NCBI GenBank assembly: GCA_938030845.1
Contig: CALHIC010000217.1
Span: 1-22,021, forward strand
Length of the DNA: 22,021 nucleotides
Direction of reading: 5' to 3'
From: an uncultured Oribacterium sp.
Lineage (GTDB): Bacteria; Bacillota; Clostridia; Lachnospirales; Lachnospiraceae
The position numbers and the translations under genes are program-made. A model generated the notes under the pieces. It made no database searches and was not told the origin of the DNA. It saw only the letters and a program-made list of their open reading frames with translations. Shown in pieces: positions 1 through 7,229 of the stretch (position 1 is its first letter; each line of letters starts with the position of its first letter).

Positions 1-428
1 AGTGCTTCGGGGTCCTGAAAAATTCTTTTGATTTCTTCAAAAATTTTCCCACCCTGCATAGTAGATATGCCTCTTACATTTTCCATAACGAAAACTTTAG
101 GCCTAACCGCTTTTACAACATTAAAGTAGTGCTTGAAAAGGTAATTTCGAGGGTCGTCAATAAATCCCTGTCTAATTCTCGCACCTGCCATAGAAAAACC
201 TTGGCAAGGTGGTCCTCCTATAATGACATCTGCCGTCGTTCCTGCAAACATATCAGAGGTGTCTATATTTTTTATGTCATCAACAATCACATCAACTTCC
301 GGATGGTTACGCTGATATGTGTCCGCTATAACGGGGTCATACTCTACCGCTTTTTCCACGCTGAATCCTGCTTGGATAAAGCCAAGGGATAAGCCACCGC
401 ATCCTGCAAATAAATCAATTATTTTCAT
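1..428 (-). CDS. DNA (cytosine-5) methyltransferase, N-terminal part (cut by window edge)
   Basis: This gene transfers a methyl group from SAM to C5 of cytosine in DNA. Only the first 142 codons are inside the window; the 3' part lies beyond position 1. Visible C5-methyltransferase motifs are motif I (DLFAGCGGLSLGF, residues 5-17), the motif IV catalytic loop GGPPCQGFS (71-79, nucleophile Cys75) and motif VI ENV (116-118). The ATG at 428 has GGAGG about 11 bases upstream and lies 14 bases inside the end of the preceding adenine methyltransferase gene, which suggests translational coupling. It is the third gene of a regulator / N6-MTase / C5-MTase cassette. The family is certain. The target-recognition domain and any partner nuclease cannot be seen. 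Confidence 0.93.
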   Translation of the reverse strand, partial: MKIIDLFAGCGGLSLGFIQAGFSVEKAVEYDPVIADTYQRNHPEVDVIVDDIKNIDTSDMFAGTTADVIIGGPPCQGFSMAGARIRQGFIDDPRNYLFKHYFNVVKAVRPKVFVMENVRGISTMQGGKIFEEIKRIFQDPEA

Positions 429-2088
429 CTGCGTCAATTCCTCCGCTTGTCCTGTACCTAATAGCAAAATTCTTAATATATTTGCTTTCGGTTTCAGTTA
501 GTCCATACGCAGCATTTATAAAATCATCTATAGCCCAAATTTCTGACAAGCACTCTCGATGTTTATATTCATACTGCGTTTGTTTTGTGCCTACATATAC
601 TTTCGTTTTTTCCAATCGCTCTCTTAAGTTGTTAGCCAATTCCGTGGCACCAGTCATATCAACCTGTAGCGGCACCATGAATCCGTTTAAATCTTTACTA
701 ACGTGCCAACAATCAGACACACTAATCCAATACCACCAGAAAAGGGTAGAGTTGATCAGGCAATAGCAAAAATCAGCTTCTAACGGGATATGAAAACTGA
801 AAACCTTATATTCAGGGTCATCTACCTTTTCTCTATAGGCCTTCATCCAAAACGCCTCTCGACGATTTAAGAAAACCGATTCAGTGCCAGCTCTCGATAT
901 AGCATATACCGATTGCATTTTTCGTGTATCAATTATTTTCTTGTAGATATCAATATCCAGTTGTGTGCCTAACTTAGGAATAAAATCTGCATTCTCATAT
1001 CTATTCCTTACCATTTGGATATCAGAAAAAAGCGTACCGCGTTCTTGCTGATACCAATACTGATAGTTTCCGGTAAAAACAGTTTTTTTCACCTTTCGGT
1101 CTTTTCCGATTAGAATACATAATTTTTGATGCACCGAATCAAATAAACAATCCGGTCTATCTGCGTAACTTAAAATATATTGTTCAGAAACTAGGTCTCC
1201 TAATTCCTCTCGAAGTTTTTTCATCCTCGGTGTAGACACATATGAAAGAGGAATTATAAATCCGATAGAACCGTTCTTTTCAAGTTTCCTTGCCGCATTT
1301 AGGAGGATATTAGCATAAATGTTCCCATATTTATCACTAAGTTCAAGACCGGATTTGAAATCCTCAACATAAGGTGGATTACCTATCACGATATGATACT
1401 TATCCTCAAAAGAGGCCTCGTCTGCAATAAAATCAAAGGATGTAAATCGTCTGTTCATTACATTTCCAAGCCCGATACAATAATCAGCGCCGCAAGATTC
1501 TATAATGAACAGTAGCAATCTCAATTCTGCAATAATTATGGATTCAACATTCACATCATTGCCATAAATCGTAGAAACTACCTTTTGTATAAGACGATTG
1601 GTAATCTTTGCATTTTTCTTTAACAAATCAATTTTAATTTCAAGTGCTGCAAGCAGATATTCTCCCGCTCCACACGTTGGGTCAAACACGGTCTTCCCAC
1701 AGCAAAATGAACGGTATGGTATGTTATCCAGGTTCATATCACTAACATTGGATGCTGTAAGTTTTCCGAATGAGGCTTTAATACTATTCGTGAGGATAAA
1801 TCGGACAACATCATTTGGGGTGTAATATACCCCCTTGCTTTTTCTTATGCTCTGTTTCTCATTAATCTTGGAAAGAGCATCCTGAACTTGAGTATATGTT
1901 CGTTTAGATGAAGCTACATCAACACACTGAAAATCGTCTCTTCTTGCAATGCTTTTTAACTCACCGCAAATCAGTTCTACTTCCTTAGGCGAATAAACTT
2001 CTTGGATATATAAATAGATAAGGTTCAATGCCTCATCTACAGGACTATATTTTTCACCCCTTGCCAAGGATGTATTAGTTTTACCCAT
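415..2088 (-). CDS. N6-adenine DNA methyltransferase, Eco57I-like / type II-IIG family
   Basis: A 557-residue SAM-dependent adenine methyltransferase. It shows a KGVYYTP segment (motif X-like, about 85-91), FDPTCGAGEY (SAM-binding motif I, about 135-144) and GNPPY (catalytic motif IV, 236-240). A long C-terminal half, rich in aromatic residues, probably holds target recognition. No PD-(D/E)XK motif is evident, so it is probably methylase-only, although IIG fusions exist in this family. I chose the ATG at 2088: it overlaps the regulator's stop by 8 bases and has AAAGGA about 9 bases upstream. A longer in-frame reading to 2253 would run through the regulator gene and is unlikely. Its 3' end overlaps the start of the cytosine methyltransferase. 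Base composition is AT-richer than the core genes to the right, consistent with horizontal transfer. Confidence 0.88.
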   Translation of the reverse strand: MGKTNTSLARGEKYSPVDEALNLIYLYIQEVYSPKEVELICGELKSIARRDDFQCVDVASSKRTYTQVQDALSKINEKQSIRKSKGVYYTPNDVVRFILTNSIKASFGKLTASNVSDMNLDNIPYRSFCCGKTVFDPTCGAGEYLLAALEIKIDLLKKNAKITNRLIQKVVSTIYGNDVNVESIIIAELRLLLFIIESCGADYCIGLGNVMNRRFTSFDFIADEASFEDKYHIVIGNPPYVEDFKSGLELSDKYGNIYANILLNAARKLEKNGSIGFIIPLSYVSTPRMKKLREELGDLVSEQYILSYADRPDCLFDSVHQKLCILIGKDRKVKKTVFTGNYQYWYQQERGTLFSDIQMVRNRYENADFIPKLGTQLDIDIYKKIIDTRKMQSVYAISRAGTESVFLNRREAFWMKAYREKVDDPEYKVFSFHIPLEADFCYCLINSTLFWWYWISVSDCWHVSKDLNGFMVPLQVDMTGATELANNLRERLEKTKVYVGTKQTQYEYKHRECLSEIWAIDDFINAAYGLTETESKYIKNFAIRYRTSGGIDADENN

Positions 2089-2329
2089 TAGGAAATGCAT
2101 CCTTTCGTTCCTGTTCTTCAAAATTTTCTTCTCTAACAAATTCCATGATGTCTCCAACATCACAATTGAGAGCGTTGCATATTCTAAGCAACACATCTGT
2201 ATTGACGTTGCCACCTTTTCCAAGTTTGGCAACCGATGTGGCACTAATCCCACTCATTTCACGCAATGTCTTTTTATTTATTCCACGGTCTATTAATAAT
2301 TTCCACAATTTATTGTAGCTAAAACGCAT
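2081..2329 (-). CDS. Small Xre/Cro-family HTH regulator (candidate controller protein)
   Basis: An 82-residue protein that is almost entirely one helix-turn-helix domain. The scaffold is KTLREMSGIS (about 19-28) followed by a recognition region with SVAKLGKGGNV, and then LLRICNALNCDVGDIMEFV, which is typical of Xre/Cro-type domains. The start ATG at 2329 has GGAGG 8 bases upstream; a GTG 15 bases further up would overlap that ribosome site. It is the first gene of the cassette and overlaps the methyltransferase by 8 bases. Its size and place match controller (C) proteins of type II restriction-modification systems, which time expression of the modification and restriction genes. That role is inferred. 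A plausible palindromic binding site lies upstream of its promoter. Confidence 0.85.
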   Translation of the reverse strand: MRFSYNKLWKLLIDRGINKKTLREMSGISATSVAKLGKGGNVNTDVLLRICNALNCDVGDIMEFVREENFEEQERKDAFPNG

Positions 2330-2427
2330 CCGCTTTACCTCCACACTTTGTATGCTTTTCTGTTCTTCTTTGCACCACCGAATACTTATACACCTTTATT
2401 CCGAAGTGCCAATGACCTATGCTAAAC

Positions 2428-2456
2428 ATTATATCACAAAAATACGCAAAAGTCTA
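2428..2456 (-). promoter_or_regulatory. Promoter of the methyltransferase cassette
   Basis: On the minus strand, a -35-like TAGACT (2451-2456) is followed by 17 bases and a perfect -10 TATAAT (2428-2433) preceded by TG in the extended -10 position. This leaves an untranslated leader of roughly 90 bases before the ATG at 2329. Confidence 0.7.
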
Positions 2457-2465
2457 TAAAAGTTT

Positions 2466-2493
2466 GTGAACGCAAAGTTAATTTCGCTTTCAC
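2466..2493. repeat. Imperfect palindrome upstream of the cassette promoter (candidate operator)
   Basis: The arms are GTGAACGCAAA and TTTCGCTTTCAC around a short AT-rich centre; they pair with one offset base. The element ends 10 bases upstream of the -35 box, where an activating controller protein would bind. Function is inferred from position only. Confidence 0.45.
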
Positions 2494-2637
2494 GGCTGTT
2501 TATCCGCATTCTCATTGTCGCAAGACAATCACCTTATCCACCCAACTCTACACAAAATCATCTTGTCAACTCAACCTTGTCCGTTTTCAACCTGTCAACT
2601 CAACCCTCGATTTCTCTTGGCAGCAAGCACAAATAAA
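2494..2637. other. Intergenic stretch with small repeats, no gene seen
   Basis: No coding frame with a ribosome site is visible. The stretch contains a 6-bp perfect hairpin with a GCAA loop (2514-2529, arms ATTGTC/GACAAT) and a 13-base direct repeat TGTCAACTCAACC at 2564-2576 and 2593-2605. It separates the rlmD terminator from the methyltransferase cassette promoter and may mark the boundary of the acquired cassette. Confidence 0.4.
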
Positions 2638-2679
2638 CAAAAAAATCCGAGAGCCGGAAAAGAACTCCCATCTCTCGGA
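2638..2679 (-). terminator. Intrinsic terminator after rlmD
   Basis: On the minus strand, a perfect 8-bp stem (TCCGAGAG, 2672-2679, with CTCTCGGA, 2646-2653) has an 18-base loop and is followed by a T-rich run (2636-2645). It lies about 30 bases after the rlmD stop codon. Confidence 0.85.
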
Positions 2680-2709
2680 AATGTCTTGTTTTCAAGCCTT
2701 TTTCGGTAT

Positions 2710-4494
2710 TTACTTCTGTACTTTTGACATCAACACTACGCACTCAACATGTCCTGTCCTAGGGAAATTATCAATTCCCACCCATTTCTCCAACTTATAT
2801 CCGCCTTCTCTTAAATACTTCATATCTCTCGCCAGACTTCCCGGGTCACAACTTACATAGACAATTCTCTTTGGGCTGAGTTCTAAGACGGCAGAAAGGC
2901 AGGCTTCATCACAGCCTTTTCTAGGGGGATCTAAGGAAACCACATCTACCAGATTGCCCACGTCCTTGCCTTCCCTCTTCTGTTCTTCCACCCATCTGGG
3001 AAGGACTTCTTCTGCTGCCCCCACGAAAAACTCCGCATTGTGAATGTTGTTCTTTTCCGCATTTTTCTTGGCATTCTCAATGGCTTCCGGAATGATTTCC
3101 AGCCCATAAACCTGCTTTGCTTTTTGTGCGAGGAAGAGGGAAATGGTACCGATTCCGCAGTAACAATCCCAAACCGTTTCTTCTCCTGTTAATGCCGCAT
3201 ACTCCAAAGCTTTTCCATAGATTTTCTCGGTCTGCACCGGATTCACCTGATAAAATGAGGGCACGGAAATAGAGAAGCTCAGCTCCCCGATTTTATCTTC
3301 TATACTGTCTTTTCCGTAAAGGCAGAGGGTTTCTCTTCCTAAAATGGTGTTGCCGCTACCTTCGTTGATATTCACGCAAAGACCAATAATCTTTTCCTGA
3401 ATTTTTCTATTTTCCTCGCAATGTCCATCAGCCTCGCTTTGTGTATCCACTCCACAGTGCAGCTCTGCTCTACTTTGTGTATCCATATCGCATTGCATAT
3501 CCGCCCTGCTTTGTAAACTGCCTTCCTCGTCATTTAGCGAGAGTCCCTGCAACCTCTCCCAAAGCTCCTTCCCATGAGCCAGACTTCTGCCATTAATAAC
3601 AAGGCAAAGCAGGATTTCTCCGGTAGAAAATCCCTTTCTTAGAAAAATGTGGCGAAGCAGACCCTTCCCTGTTTCTTCCTCATAGCCGGAAATCTTGTAT
3701 TCCTTTGCCCATTCCTTGATGCACTCTAAAATCAAAGGATTCTCTGCGCTGTTAATCAGGCAGTCCTCGGTTTCGATAATGCGATGGCTATGGAAGCCGT
3801 AAAATCCCATACTAAGATCAGAAGATTTTTCTTTAGCTTCTATTTTATTCTTTCCAGGCCACTTCCCGTCCACTTTCCAATCCGAAACAGAAGTTGCCCC
3901 TCCACTTCTTATTTCCTTCCTACTCTGCACCGGATACTGTGCTTTATTCCGGTAGCGTGAAAGCACTCCCCCCAGAATTCCCTCTTTTTTCCTCTCTACT
4001 TCCTCTGGAAAAAGTCCGGCAATACGGATCAGGCTTTGGGCGATTCTATCTTCTTTCCATGCCAGCTCTTTTTCATAGGATAAATGTTGTAGCTGGCAGC
4101 CTCCGCATTTTCCCGCTACGGGACAGAGGGGCGCAATGCGATGGGGAGAAGCCTCTAGGAGATTTTCCACCTTGGCATAGGCATAGTTCTTTTTCACCTT
4201 TAAAATCCTGGCCTCTACCAGGTCTCCCATGACGCTGTCTTTCACGAAAAAAACCAAGCCGTCCTTTTTTCCGACGCCCTGGCCTTCCTCTGTCAAATCT
4301 GTTATTTCCAGCGTAATCAAATCATTCTTTTGGAGAGAATGCTCTTTATTCCTCAACTTAGTTTTTTCGGAACTATTTTTTTCTGATTTTCTTTGTTTAG
4401 ACTTATTCTTCTCGGACTTGTGTTCCTCGGTCATATTTTTTCCTAACTTAGTTTTAGCAAACATATTTTTTCCTGACACTATTTTCCCCTGCAT
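2710..4494 (-). CDS. rlmD: 23S rRNA (uracil-C5)-methyltransferase, RlmD/RumA family
   Basis: This enzyme makes 5-methyluridine in 23S rRNA using SAM. Visible in order are a Lys/Ser/Glu-rich N-terminal extension (about 1-52), a TRAM RNA-binding domain (about 54-112), iron-sulfur cluster cysteines 124, 130 and 133 with a probable fourth at 245, SAM-binding DCYCGIGT (443-450), DPPRKGCD (522-529) and catalytic Cys549 in VSCDPGSLARD. At 594 residues it is far longer than the usual 450 or so. The surplus comes from the extension and from insertions at about 190-228 and 320-365; the latter contains 12-residue tandem repeats. The start is uncertain: ATGs at 4464 and 4434 are each preceded by AGGAAAAAAT, better than the site before 4494. 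It is the last gene of its transcript. Confidence 0.92.
   Translation of the reverse strand: MQGKIVSGKNMFAKTKLGKNMTEEHKSEKNKSKQRKSEKNSSEKTKLRNKEHSLQKNDLITLEITDLTEEGQGVGKKDGLVFFVKDSVMGDLVEARILKVKKNYAYAKVENLLEASPHRIAPLCPVAGKCGGCQLQHLSYEKELAWKEDRIAQSLIRIAGLFPEEVERKKEGILGGVLSRYRNKAQYPVQSRKEIRSGGATSVSDWKVDGKWPGKNKIEAKEKSSDLSMGFYGFHSHRIIETEDCLINSAENPLILECIKEWAKEYKISGYEEETGKGLLRHIFLRKGFSTGEILLCLVINGRSLAHGKELWERLQGLSLNDEEGSLQSRADMQCDMDTQSRAELHCGVDTQSEADGHCEENRKIQEKIIGLCVNINEGSGNTILGRETLCLYGKDSIEDKIGELSFSISVPSFYQVNPVQTEKIYGKALEYAALTGEETVWDCYCGIGTISLFLAQKAKQVYGLEIIPEAIENAKKNAEKNNIHNAEFFVGAAEEVLPRWVEEQKREGKDVGNLVDVVSLDPPRKGCDEACLSAVLELSPKRIVYVSCDPGSLARDMKYLREGGYKLEKWVGIDNFPRTGHVECVVLMSKVQK
3409..3516 (-). 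repeat. Three tandem 36-bp units inside rlmD
   Basis: Residues 327-362 read as three 12-residue units: LQSRADMQCDMD, TQSRAELHCGVD and TQSEADGHCEEN. The corresponding DNA repeats imperfectly with a 36-base period. The units fall between the RNA-binding part and the Rossmann domain, in a likely surface loop. They keep the reading frame, which suggests a tolerated expansion. Confidence 0.75.
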
Positions 4495-4513
4495 ACATTT
4501 CTTTGGCGTTTAG

Positions 4514-4588
4514 CTATTTCTTTCCCGATAAACCAACAAAAAGGCTTATCCCTATAGCTATTCCAAAAATCACAAAAATAATCAGCAT
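4514..4588 (-). CDS. 24-residue membrane micro-protein
   Basis: A short frame starts at ATG 4588 with AGGAG six bases upstream and ends with TAG. It encodes one hydrophobic helix (LIIFVIFGIAIGISLFVGL) ending in GKK, as expected of a single-pass small membrane protein. It lies between the lysozyme-like gene and rlmD, only 19 bases before the annotated rlmD start, and would be co-transcribed. I do not recognise a family. The good ribosome site and uniform hydrophobicity favour a real gene, but a frame this short could arise by chance. Confidence 0.5.
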   Translation of the reverse strand: MLIIFVIFGIAIGISLFVGLSGKK

Positions 4589-4609
4589 ATTTTCTCCTAT
4601 AGGCTAAAA

Positions 4610-4709
4610 CTCTATCCAACTCCCTCTGTGCTAAAGCTCCATCCAATTCTCTCCGTACTAAAAAGCTCTGTCCAATTCCCTCCGTGCTGAAGTTCCATCC
4701 AACTCCGCC
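4610..4709. repeat. Degenerate 27-29 bp tandem repeat, about 3.6 copies
   Basis: The units begin at 4610, 4637, 4666 and 4693 and share the pattern CTCCATCCAATTCCCTCCGT on the plus strand, then GCTAAAG or similar. The lengths are 27, 29, 27 and about 17 bases. The array fills almost the whole gap between the lysozyme-like gene stop and the micro-ORF. On the transcribed strand each unit gives a GGAGGGAATTGGA-like sequence, so ribosome-site look-alikes recur. Confidence 0.7.
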
Positions 4710-4713
4710 TTCT

Positions 4714-5763
4714 CTACCACTTCAAAATCAAACTTAAGAGACTTAAAAAGGGCAATCCCCCCTGCTTTAACAGGATCATCTTATCTGAGCTGATGGCTCC
4801 GTATACCGCCACCAAAAACATGATGCTGCAGAGCACAAGGGTAAGCTCCACATTGGCACCGGGGCTGTAAACGCCGTAAAGTAAAGCCAAACCCAACAGG
4901 CCATTATAGATTCCCTGGTTTTTAAATAGAGTGCTGATATTTTTATTTCGTAGCTCCCGAACCGACATTTTGAAAACCCGGGCAGTGCTGTCGCTGTCGG
5001 TCATAAAGGTTTCCAAAAGCATAATGTATAAAAACAATCCTGCCGTAGCGGTCATCAGGATTTTCTGAACTGTGGTGATTTCCATCTTATTTTTCTCCCT
5101 GTGAAACTGCAAGGTTTCTTCTACTACTCTGGCGTAAAACATATTGCCGTATAGATAACGGTAGCCGCCATTTTCCTTTTTGGCAATGGGGTGGCTGTAT
5201 TTTATCGTCTTCCCTTTCGCCATGTTTTTGGCAAATTCCTCTGCCAATGCATCGGTGTATTTGCCTCCGTTTTTCTCTACATAATACAAAAAGCCGGGGC
5301 CGTAATTATAGGCCTGAATCACTGCTTTTTCCTCCAGCCCCAAGGCCCTTGCCTTTTCCTTTAAATCCTTATAATACTTTAGCCCTTGTTCAATGGAAGC
5401 ATCCGTATCCAATGTGTTTACCGGCAGGCCCTTGGACTCGCTGGACTGCATCACATCCTTTAGTTTGCCGTGGGATTCCACTGTCATAATGGCAAAGAGC
5501 ACATCCAGGTCCTCTTCCAGTCCCTTTTCTTTGGCCACCCGCTCCATGGCGGCCTGGTGCTTTAGGACGGAAGCCGGAAAATACCATTGGGTCTGATGGG
5601 CTTTTCGGAATAAAAAAATACCGAAAAGAAAGAGAAGGAAGAAGGCGGAAAAAAGCTTGATACCTTCCATAAAGGAAGCAGTTCTGCCCTGCTGCCTCTT
5701 CGCTTTTTTCCCTTGAAAAAAGGAGAAAACTCCCTTTTTCTTTTTGCCTCTTCCTTTCGCCAT
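4714..5763 (-). CDS. Lysozyme-like lytic transglycosylase joined in frame to a DUF1304 membrane domain
   Basis: The 349-residue frame has two parts. Residues 1-226 have a basic N-terminus, one membrane helix (about 35-52) and an extracytoplasmic lysozyme-like domain of the CwlT N-terminal type, with AIMTVESHG (probable catalytic Glu96), SSESKGLP and AYNYGPGF; this domain should cleave peptidoglycan glycan strands. Residues 227-349 match the DUF1304 pattern: LLETFM near the start, NQGIYNGLLG, VAVYGAISSDK, KQGGLP and several membrane helices; function unknown. The join, HREKNKM, carries its own ribosome site (GGGAG) before ATG 5085. One more A in the run at 5090-5094 would end the first part at TAA just before that ATG. 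Each part has the normal length of a stand-alone protein. This is therefore either a real fusion or two genes merged by a single-base error. Confidence 0.8.
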   Translation of the reverse strand: MAKGRGKKKKGVFSFFQGKKAKRQQGRTASFMEGIKLFSAFFLLFLFGIFLFRKAHQTQWYFPASVLKHQAAMERVAKEKGLEEDLDVLFAIMTVESHGKLKDVMQSSESKGLPVNTLDTDASIEQGLKYYKDLKEKARALGLEEKAVIQAYNYGPGFLYYVEKNGGKYTDALAEEFAKNMAKGKTIKYSHPIAKKENGGYRYLYGNMFYARVVEETLQFHREKNKMEITTVQKILMTATAGLFLYIMLLETFMTDSDSTARVFKMSVRELRNKNISTLFKNQGIYNGLLGLALLYGVYSPGANVELTLVLCSIMFLVAVYGAISSDKMILLKQGGLPFLSLLSLILKW

Positions 5764-5839
5764 TCCGTTTCTTTAATCCTCTATAGCCATGTGAAATAGA
5801 TCTGTAATTACTGATCCAAAATAATTTTATTTACACTTT

Positions 5840-7009
5840 TTATAAGCTTGCCACCGCATCCCGAAGCTGAATCAATCCCTGTTCCAAAAGCTTCCGGGAG
5901 CAAGCTACATTCAGACGCATAAATCCGGAAATTTCCTTTCCGAAGGATACGCCGGCATTGAGACCGATTTTTGCCTTATGCACCATAAAATCATTCAGTT
6001 CCTTATCGCTCATGCCTAAGCCGCGGCAGTCCAAGAGCATCAAGTAGGTGGCATCCGGCACGTGAACCTTAAGCTTTGGAATCTCGCGACTGACAAAGTC
6101 TTCCACAAAGCTTAGATTTGCCTCCAGGTAAGGCAGGAGCTGGGAAAGCCATTCTCCGCCCTCGCGGTAAGCCGCTTCCATAGCCACGGAAGAAAAGGCA
6201 TTGTTTCTATGGATATCCATCCTGGTCCAGAACAGGTCGAAATCCTTCTTCAGTTCTTGATTCGGGAAAATGGTGGTGGAGGCCTGCAAACCTGCCAAGT
6301 TAAAGGTCTTACTTAAGGATACGCAGGTAATCACCGTTTCCTTTGCCAAGGGAGAAACGGTTGCAGCGCGCAAATGCTTCTTCCCATGGAAGATAAGGTC
6401 AGAGTGAATTTCATCGGAAACCACCAGCACATGATGCTTGTGGCAGATTTCAATCATTTTCTGCAGCTCTTCTTTTTCCCAAACCAATCCCAGCGGATTA
6501 TGGGGATTACAAAGAATGAAAATCTTGGCTTCCTTTGCTTTCTCCTCAAAGTCTGCAAAATCCACCTGCCATCTGTCTTCCTTTTCCACTAAGGCATTGG
6601 CCAAAACCTTTCTGCCGGCCATATCCGGAATATCCCAGAATTCTGTGTAAACCGGACTTTGAATCAGGATTTTATCATCCACATGGGAAAAGGTACGGAC
6701 AATGGCGGTAAGGCTTTGTACTACGCCTAAGGACCAGGACATGAGTGCGGTGTCCGGACACCAGTCATAGCGTTCCTTCTCCCAGTTCTGTACTGCTTCA
6801 AAATAGGAGTCCGGTCTGGAAGTGTAGCCAAAGATTCCTTCTTCCGCCCGTTTCTTGCAGGCGTCGATAATGGGCTGGGCTGTTTTAAAGTCCATATCCG
6901 CAATCCAAAGGGGAATCAAATCCTCTGTACCGAACTTCTTGATTCGTTCGTCATACTTTGCACAGCGAGTTCCCTTTCTATCGATTACTTCATCAAAATT
7001 GTATTGCAT
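5840..7009 (-). CDS. patB: MalY/PatB-family PLP-dependent cystathionine beta-lyase / aminotransferase
   Basis: A 389-residue fold-type I PLP enzyme of the MalY/PatB group, which cleaves C-S bonds of cystathionine or cysteine conjugates to thiol, pyruvate and ammonia. Visible are the family start with DRKGTRCAKYD, IADMDF (37-42), FGYTS (60-64), NPHNPLG (168-174), SDEIHSDL (198-205) and the PLP-binding lysine in SLSKTFNLAG (Lys234). Length is normal. AAGGAAG about 6 bases before ATG 7009 fixes the start. It precedes the lysozyme-like gene by 76 bases and could share a transcript with it. The exact substrate cannot be told from the sequence; aminotransferase activity is also known in the group. 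Confidence 0.9.
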   Translation of the reverse strand: MQYNFDEVIDRKGTRCAKYDERIKKFGTEDLIPLWIADMDFKTAQPIIDACKKRAEEGIFGYTSRPDSYFEAVQNWEKERYDWCPDTALMSWSLGVVQSLTAIVRTFSHVDDKILIQSPVYTEFWDIPDMAGRKVLANALVEKEDRWQVDFADFEEKAKEAKIFILCNPHNPLGLVWEKEELQKMIEICHKHHVLVVSDEIHSDLIFHGKKHLRAATVSPLAKETVITCVSLSKTFNLAGLQASTTIFPNQELKKDFDLFWTRMDIHRNNAFSSVAMEAAYREGGEWLSQLLPYLEANLSFVEDFVSREIPKLKVHVPDATYLMLLDCRGLGMSDKELNDFMVHKAKIGLNAGVSFGKEISGFMRLNVACSRKLLEQGLIQLRDAVASL

Positions 7010-7155
7010 TGGCTTACTTCCTTTCTTAATGATCCTAGTAGTTTTTTAATAGCTTGTCTTTCAGACTATTCTAATCCTTGATTCAGCAGTTTAGCCTTGT
7101 CATCCGGACAATTTATCTTAATTCCTTAGCCTGACTCTTTGTCTTAATCCCTTAA

Positions 7156-7197
7156 AGCGGTTTTTTACTTTATTTCTTCCGAAAAAGAGCCGCTCTT
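7156..7197 (-). terminator. Possible terminator after glgB
   Basis: Two alternative foldings lie 33-75 bases after the glgB stop. One is a compact AAGAG/CTCTT hairpin (7185-7197) followed by a T-run. The other is a longer AGCGG/CCGCT hairpin (7156-7194) extended by T/A pairing. Both are weaker than the other terminators here. The rest of the 7010-7229 gap shows only a 5-bp inverted repeat TTGTC/GACAA and no gene. Confidence 0.4.
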
Positions 7198-7229
7198 ATC
7201 CGAGCTTTCACCCTTTTCCAGACTTTCCT

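Noticed and set aside
129..501. Short plus-strand frames at the left edge
   Set aside because: The opposite strand encodes the cytosine methyltransferase with clear motifs.
2089..2253. N-terminal extension of the adenine methyltransferase
   Set aside because: It would be read out of frame through the HTH regulator gene; the ATG at 2088 has a ribosome site and gives the usual overlap.
4610..4709. Tandem block read as a CRISPR remnant
   Set aside because: Units are directly adjacent with no unique spacers and diverge along their whole length.
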